The notes below the pieces were generated by a model, which was given only the letters and a program-made list of their open reading frames with translations, was not told the DNA's origin and did not search any database. DNA of 64,000 bases from Ricinus communis (Eukaryota; Streptophyta; Magnoliopsida; Malpighiales; Euphorbiaceae). The translations under genes were made by a program, and so were the position numbers. Location: NCBI RefSeq assembly GCF_019578655.1, contig NC_063262.1, positions 7,757,582-7,821,581 of the forward strand, read 5' to 3'. Shown in pieces: positions 58,916-64,000 of the stretch; position 1 is the stretch's first letter, and each line of letters begins with the position of its first letter.

Positions 58916-60213
58916 CTATATTATTTGTCACTAAATCTACTTAAATAATCATGTATTGTAATGAGAAATTGTTACTTTAATGCAAAATGGAGGGTTTTTT
59001 TTCTTCTTTCTTTTTACCATTTGCTTCTTTAGAATCTACGCTGTTGCTGTTGTTTAGAGATGTGGTGTGCTTTTGAAATATTGCATGAACAGGACCTAAC
59101 TAGTCAAGCTCTTTCTGCTTAGAAATATACTTACCAAACTTCAAGAATTAGATTAAAATTTTAATTCTAATACTAAGTAATATATTTTTGGGCTTTTAGG
59201 TAGGCAAATCAGCCCAAGTTTGCAAAGCAAGATGAGGAAAAGCTAAACCCATAGTATCCTGCTATATATATGGGTTAACTTTCTTTTATTAACAATAGGT
59301 CTAATTACTGATTAAATTTTTAATATTATATTTTTTTTAATAATTTCATTTAATTTAAAATTTTAAAATAAATATTTATATTTTTTATTTATTTTTAAAA
59401 ATATTTTTTGACAATAATTTTTAAAATTTTATAATAAAAAAAAATAGCGTGGCAAGTCAATTATGTTTACTAAAAAAAGAATAAACGAGTGAGTAAAAAA
59501 TTTGTTACGTTTAAATATAAGATATATAAAAAAATGCACATGTACAAAACTTGTAATGGCTATATTGTTAAGTTTAGGATAAATTATTTTTTCTGATTCA
59601 CAATTATTATTCTTTTAGTAAGTACAATCGATTTATGATGTTTTTCTTACCGTGAAATTTTAAAAATTAGCATCGAAAAGTATTTAAAAAATAATTGAAA
59701 ACATGAGTATTTGTTTTAAAATTTTGAAGCAATTAAATAAAATTATTAAAAAGTGTAAAATTCAGAATTTAATTAATGATTAAACCTTAATAATATACAC
59801 ATAGATTATGATCCATTCAGACTTGTTAATGTTGTTGGGTACCTGCTTGGCTTGTCGAAGCTCCAAAATTTTTCGAATTTAGACACGTAATTTTTATTTT
59901 AAACTTATTTGAATCTAAATTTAAAAAAGATTATTATTTTTTAAATAGATTTAAAAATATTATTTTATTAAAACCCATGTAATAAATTTGACTAATCTTA
60001 CAAATAAAAATTTATATATTTTTAAAAGCATATTGAATTTAATTAAAATTTAAATCTATATAGGGTGGCCGAGTCTGATTCGATCTCAAATTAAAAAATT
60101 CAAACGATCAAGCCCCGCCTAACCTAGATTTTATATAGATTTAGATAAATTTCTTTATGAAATGATGACAATTTTGTAAGGGCTGCTATTCTGTATAACT
60201 CATACACGGCCGA
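58916..60213. other. Intergenic stretch downstream of PSK, nothing recognised
   Basis: Contains the PSK 3' untranslated region at its start. The rest is AT-rich, with a short gggtggccgag / ccccgcctaacc section at about 60063-60125 resembling old non-autonomous DNA transposon ends. No gene. Confidence 0.4.
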
Positions 60214-60513
60214 TGTGTGATCCTAATTCTCAAAAGACCAATGTAATCCTTTATTTTTGTGAATAGAAACAGTTGAGCACACCTCATATATAAAGGAAAT
60301 AGAACATAATCTTTACTCTCAATGTATTTTATGAAGGCTATGATACTTATTATTGAATTCAAAAGATTACCGTGGCTTTTATAGAGCCTTAAAAATCTAT
60401 GTAACCAAAAGAGAGAAAAATAAGGAAAACAAATCCTAACAAACTTGAATAAATCAACTCCTATTAACTAGCTTATTTGGACCTATTCTTTAGCTTCAAC
60501 TAAATACCCAACA
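60214..60513 (-). repeat. 3' LTR of the right-edge copia element
   Basis: On the minus strand the LTR begins TGTTGGGTATTTAGTTG at 60513, directly after the polypurine tract AAGGGGAGGAAT (60515-60527). The far end is less certain. I place it at ...GGATCACACA (60214), giving about 300 bases. The partner LTR is not in the window. Confidence 0.65.
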
Positions 60514-60529
60514 AATTCCTCCCCTTAAA

Positions 60530-62330
60530 CTGACATATGCTAAACCAGCATCAGTTTACTCCTCAGGACGTTGAACACCAAGCAAACCTCTAAGCTTCAT
60601 AAACTGATCCAACTTAATAGGTTTAGTCATTATATCTGCCACTTGATCATTAGTTCCACAAAATGCTAACTTCACAGCTCCTACACTTGATAAATTGCGT
60701 AGATAATGATATCTAACATCAATGTGTTTTGTCATTCAATGCATAACTGGATTCCTGGATAGCTTAATTGATGAACTGTTATCACACATTATATCAATAC
60801 AATTGTAGTCTTTAACGCCTAACTCTTTCAAAATTTCTTTTAACCAGACGCAATGACACGCACAGGCAGTGGCAGCTACATATTCAGCCTCTGTAGATGA
60901 GAGAGTAACAATCCCTTGCTTTCTTGAACTCCAACAAATTGCTGCTCCATTTCAAAAAAGACGTAGCCCGAAGTACTTTTGCTATCGTCCACATCTCGCG
61001 CATAGTCATTGTCTGTGTATCCCAGCAGATTCACATTCGTGCTTCTCTTATAAAAAACTCCCAATTCCAGTGTTCCTTTCAAGTACCTCAGTACCCTTTT
61101 AGCAATCATCATGTGTTCTTCTTTAGGTTCAGCCATATAACGAGAGATTAAACATACAACAAACATCAAGTGAGGATGAGTTACCGTAAGATACATTAAA
61201 CACCCTATTAGCTGTTTGTACAGCGTTGCGTCAACACCTTTACTACCTTTCTTTGACAGAACCGTACCAAGAACTATTGGATTCTTGACAGCATTGCAAC
61301 TCCACATATTGAACCTTTCCAAGACTTCCTTAGCATACTTCTTTTAGCATAAATGAATTCCATCTCTACTCTTATGGACTTCAACTCTAAGAAAAAATTT
61401 CATTTTGCCCAAGTCTGTCATCTCGAACTCTTTTTGCATTGAGAATTTGAACTCTATGCACATATGCTCATCATTCTTGTATATATTAAATCATCAACGT
61501 AAAGACTTACCACCAATAGTTTGTCTCCATCTTTCTTCAAGAATAAGGTGTGATCATAGTTGCTTTTCTGAAACTCTTCCCTCTTAAAGTGACCCTCAAT
61601 TCTACTAAACCAGACTCTTGGGGCTTGTTTTAAGCCGTAGAGAGCCTTTTTCAACCGATATACCTTATCTTCCTCTCCTCTTTTGATAAACCCTTCCGGT
61701 TGATCGATGTATACCTCCTCTTTCAATTAGCCGTACAAAAAGGTACTTTTAACATCAAGTTGGTAGACACACCAACCACACTGAGGTGCTACTGCTAATA
61801 GAATTCTGATGGTATCCCAATGAGCCACAGGCGCATACACTTCATTGTAGTCTACTCCCGCTGTTTGCGAATACCCTTTGGCGACGAGTCTAGCTTTGCA
61901 TTTATCAACCTTGCCTTCTTCATTCAATTTTATTTTATATACCCATTTAACACTAATCTTCTTTGCTTGATTTGGCAGTGACACAAGCTCCCAAGTCCGG
62001 TTTCTTTCTATAGCTTGAATTTCAAGCTTCATGGCCTCCTGCCACTTTTCTTCATTTACAGCTTCATCAAAGCTTACTGGATCATAATGGGAGATATACA
62101 AGGCTAAATTTTATTATGGTACCTCTTCTTTAGACAACCCTTTACTGCTTTCATAATCACGGATCCAATCAGGCTCCCTTCTCTCCCTTCTTGTTCGTTC
62201 TTCAGGTGCTGACTCCCCAGTTTCTAGAAATACCTCTGGACTGCCATATTCAACTTCTTCAATATCTCCATCAGTCTCTTCTACTTCAGATTCTTCTGTA
62301 ACAGCTTCATCATCTCCCTAAGTAAGAACA
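60530..62330 (-). pseudogene. Copia reverse transcriptase and RNase H of the right-edge element, broken
   Basis: From right to left on the minus strand: PVSFDEAVNEEKWQEAMKLE, WELVSLPNQAKKISVKWVYK, CKARLVAKGYSQTAGVDYNE, YQLDVKSTFLYG and a stop, EEVYIDQPEGFI, KKALYGLKQAPRVWF, then the catalytic YVDDLIYT. After a frameshift come KGVDATLYKQLIGCLMYLTV, YLKGTLELGVFY and KSTSGYVFF of the RT-RNase H junction. The RNase H remainder (CDN...SKNPV-type text) lies in other frames near 60550-60850. Stops at 61724-61729 and other positions disable it. Confidence 0.9.
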
Positions 62331-62396
62331 TTTTGCTTCAGCTCTGCTGCGCTAAACTTCCAATCCCATTTACCACCTTCTTCAAATATGACATCC

Positions 62397-63335
62397 CTAC
62401 TTATGATTATTTTTTTTTGTTACCGGATCATACAACCTATAAGCTTTGGATTCATCACTAACTCCAAGCAAGATGCATTTGCGACTTCGATCGTCGAGCT
62501 TAACTCCATCATGTTCAGGGATGTGTACATGTGCAATGGAGCCGAATACTATGAAGTAGTCAACCTTAAGTTTTATTCCTGTCCACCTTTCTTCAGGTAC
62601 CATGTCTTTTAATGCCTTTGTAAAACTTCGATTCAAGACGTGAGCCGTCCATCTTATTGCATCTGGCCATAGTGATCTCGACATCTCATTCTCAGACAGC
62701 AGACAACGCACCATGCTCATGATGGTCCGGTTCCTTCTTTCTGCCACTCCGTTTTGCTGTGGAGTGTATGCCGCTGTCAACTATCGTCTTATGCCATGAT
62801 CCTTGCAGAACTGGTTGAATTTATCTGATGTAAATTCTCCTCCCCTATCAGTTCTTAATCCGTATATGGCTGTTTTCGCTTCCTTTTCAACAAAACTTTT
62901 GAAGGTTTTGAACATCTCAAAGGATTCTAATTTATCTGTAAGAAAATATATCCAAGTTTTTCAAGAGAAATTGTCTACGAATACCAACAAATACCTCTTA
63001 CCACTGTGAGAGGTTGGAATGATTGGTCCATAAGATCTCCATGAATTAACTCTGATTTCTCTGATGCCCTCCAATCACTTTTTCTGGAAATTTTCCTGTT
63101 GTTGTTTTCCCACGTTGCATACTTTGCAAACCTTGGCTGCTTCTTTCAGATTTGGTAACCCTTTTACCATTTGTCTTTGCTGCATAATTTGGATGGACTT
63201 GTTATTTAAATGTCCATATCTCATGTGCCAGAGATTCTTCAAGTCTTCTTCTTCCATTTTCAAGCAACTACCAGGCAGTGGCTTCGTCTTTGCATAGACC
63301 AGGAACATGCGATTTATAGTCATTGGAGTGTCTAC
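62397..63335 (-). pseudogene. Copia integrase of the right-edge element, broken
   Basis: The zinc-binding pre-integrase reads LWHMRYGHLNNKSIQ and CKVCNVGKQQ. The core carries frames with WRSYGPII, RTDRGGEFTS (second Asp) and YTPQQNGVAERRNRTIMSMV (Glu). The C-terminal part reads RKCILLGVSDESKAYRLYDP. A stop replaces the codon before LTAAYTP and there are others in the core, so the integrase is inactive. Confidence 0.88.
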
Positions 63336-63347
63336 TATCAAACCTCT

Positions 63348-64000
63348 TTAATGATGATAGATTCTACAAGTACCCTCTTTATTTAAAATCACCAAACGTT
63401 TCTCCTGCAGTTGTCCTATGCTCAATAAATTATTGGTGAGATTTGGGACATAGTAGGCGTCAGACACCGTTTGTATGATTCCTTCTACTTCAAACCGGAC
63501 AGAGTGCTTGAAGCTTTCGTCGAGCTCAACAGACCAAGTTTTGTCTCCTGTCATATGGTTTGAACATCCAAAGTCGAGAAACCAAATACCTTTTCCTTCA
63601 ACTTTACTGACTTCTGTGTGTGCCATTAGAAGGAATTCTTCTTCTTCGTCGAACTCAGCATAGTTGATTCCTTTTTCTGGACTTGAACATTCAAATTGAT
63701 AATGTCCTTGTTTTCCACATCTAAAGCAATTGATGGCTGATCTGTTGACGAAAGATCTACCTTTTCCTCGTCCTCTAAAGTTGCTACCTCTAAAGTTTCA
63801 GCCTCTAAAGTTGCTTCCTCCTCTCTGAGATGTGCCTCTACCTCTTCCTTGTACATTCTTTTGCTCGTTCTCCACCTGTAGAACTTGCTTTTCACTCCAC
63901 TTCTCAATCACCTTTTGTTCATGTATAAGCAAGGATGCTTGCAATTCATCTACTGTGAGATGGTTAATGTCCTTGGACTCTTCGATGGAGCATACCACAA
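63348..64000 (-). pseudogene. Copia gag C-terminus and protease of the right-edge element
   Basis: Near the edge the minus strand reads KDINHLTVDELQASLLIHEQ, an RGRG-rich basic stretch, then the zinc knuckle text CFRCGKQGHYQFEC in a shifted frame at about 63690-63740. Protease follows: IWFLDFGCSNHMTGDKTWSV (63540-63600), where the catalytic DSG/DTG has become DFG, and YYVPNLTNNLLSIGQL. The gag and protease pieces are in different frames. Confidence 0.85.

Larger units (their letters stand above)
60214..64000 (-). mobile_element. Ty1/copia LTR retrotransposon, minus strand, 3' part, cut by the right edge
   Basis: Reading leftward from the edge the order is gag with a zinc knuckle, protease, integrase, RT and RNase H, followed by a polypurine tract and a 3' LTR. 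All domains are recognisable but broken by stops and frameshifts. The 5' LTR and most of gag lie outside the window. It is a different lineage from the 12.9-kb element: LTRs and protein text differ clearly. Confidence 0.93.

Noticed and set aside
60063..60125. gggtggccgag...ccccgcctaacc stretch considered as a tRNA
   Set aside because: No T-loop GGTTCRANTCC in the correct position and no cloverleaf pairing.

Overview
This window is nuclear DNA from a flowering plant, almost certainly a core eudicot. The evidence is a BAHD acyltransferase, a PLS-type pentatricopeptide repeat (PPR) protein, an S1-type self-incompatibility-like protein, a leucine-rich-repeat receptor kinase with introns, a phytosulfokine precursor, and many decayed plant retrotransposons. 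The RLK and PPR proteins read as close relatives of Arabidopsis At5g10020 and At4g19191. The species cannot be fixed from the sequence alone; a rosid is plausible. The DNA is strongly AT-rich and genes are sparse.

Layout. The first 403 bases hold the 5' end of a BAHD acyltransferase on the minus strand, running off the left edge. From 0.5 to 26 kb I see no intact host gene. This part holds a decayed Ty1/copia 3' end (3.77-4.88 kb), two diverged copies of a dispersed repeat (5.3-6.7 and 18.4-19.0 kb), a long hairpin (8.98-9.07 kb), a GAGCTCG-rich non-autonomous element (10.5-12.05 kb), a complete but mutated Ty1/copia element with target-site duplications (12.9-17.8 kb), degenerate tandem repeats (19-20.6 kb) and a decayed Ty3/gypsy element (22.2-25.15 kb). 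A single-exon PPR gene lies at 26.4-28.3 kb (minus). From 28.4 to 36.2 kb is a gene-free stretch with a retroelement-like block carrying near-palindromes, and a small MITE. An S1-family gene is at 36.3-36.7 kb (plus), followed by a foldback MITE. A three-exon LRR receptor-like pseudokinase gene fills 38.55-45.31 kb (minus). From 45.6 to 58.2 kb is AT-rich DNA with a decayed L1-type LINE at about 49-51 kb. A two-exon phytosulfokine precursor gene is at 58.33-58.92 kb (plus). The right edge (60.2-64 kb) is a broken Ty1/copia element on the minus strand.

Two stretches are of plastid origin. A ycf4 C-terminal fragment sits inside one copy of the dispersed repeat, and a ycf2 fragment sits inside intron 2 of the receptor kinase gene.

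The host genes do not form a pathway and, as usual for plants, are independent transcription units. Two themes recur: secreted peptides and cell-surface perception (phytosulfokine precursor, S1-like secreted protein, LRR receptor pseudokinase), and an organellar RNA-binding factor (PPR). No CRISPR array, operon or rRNA/tRNA gene was seen. I found no clear evidence for an undescribed multi-gene system; the most notable items are the short spliced phytosulfokine gene and the plastid-DNA insertions.
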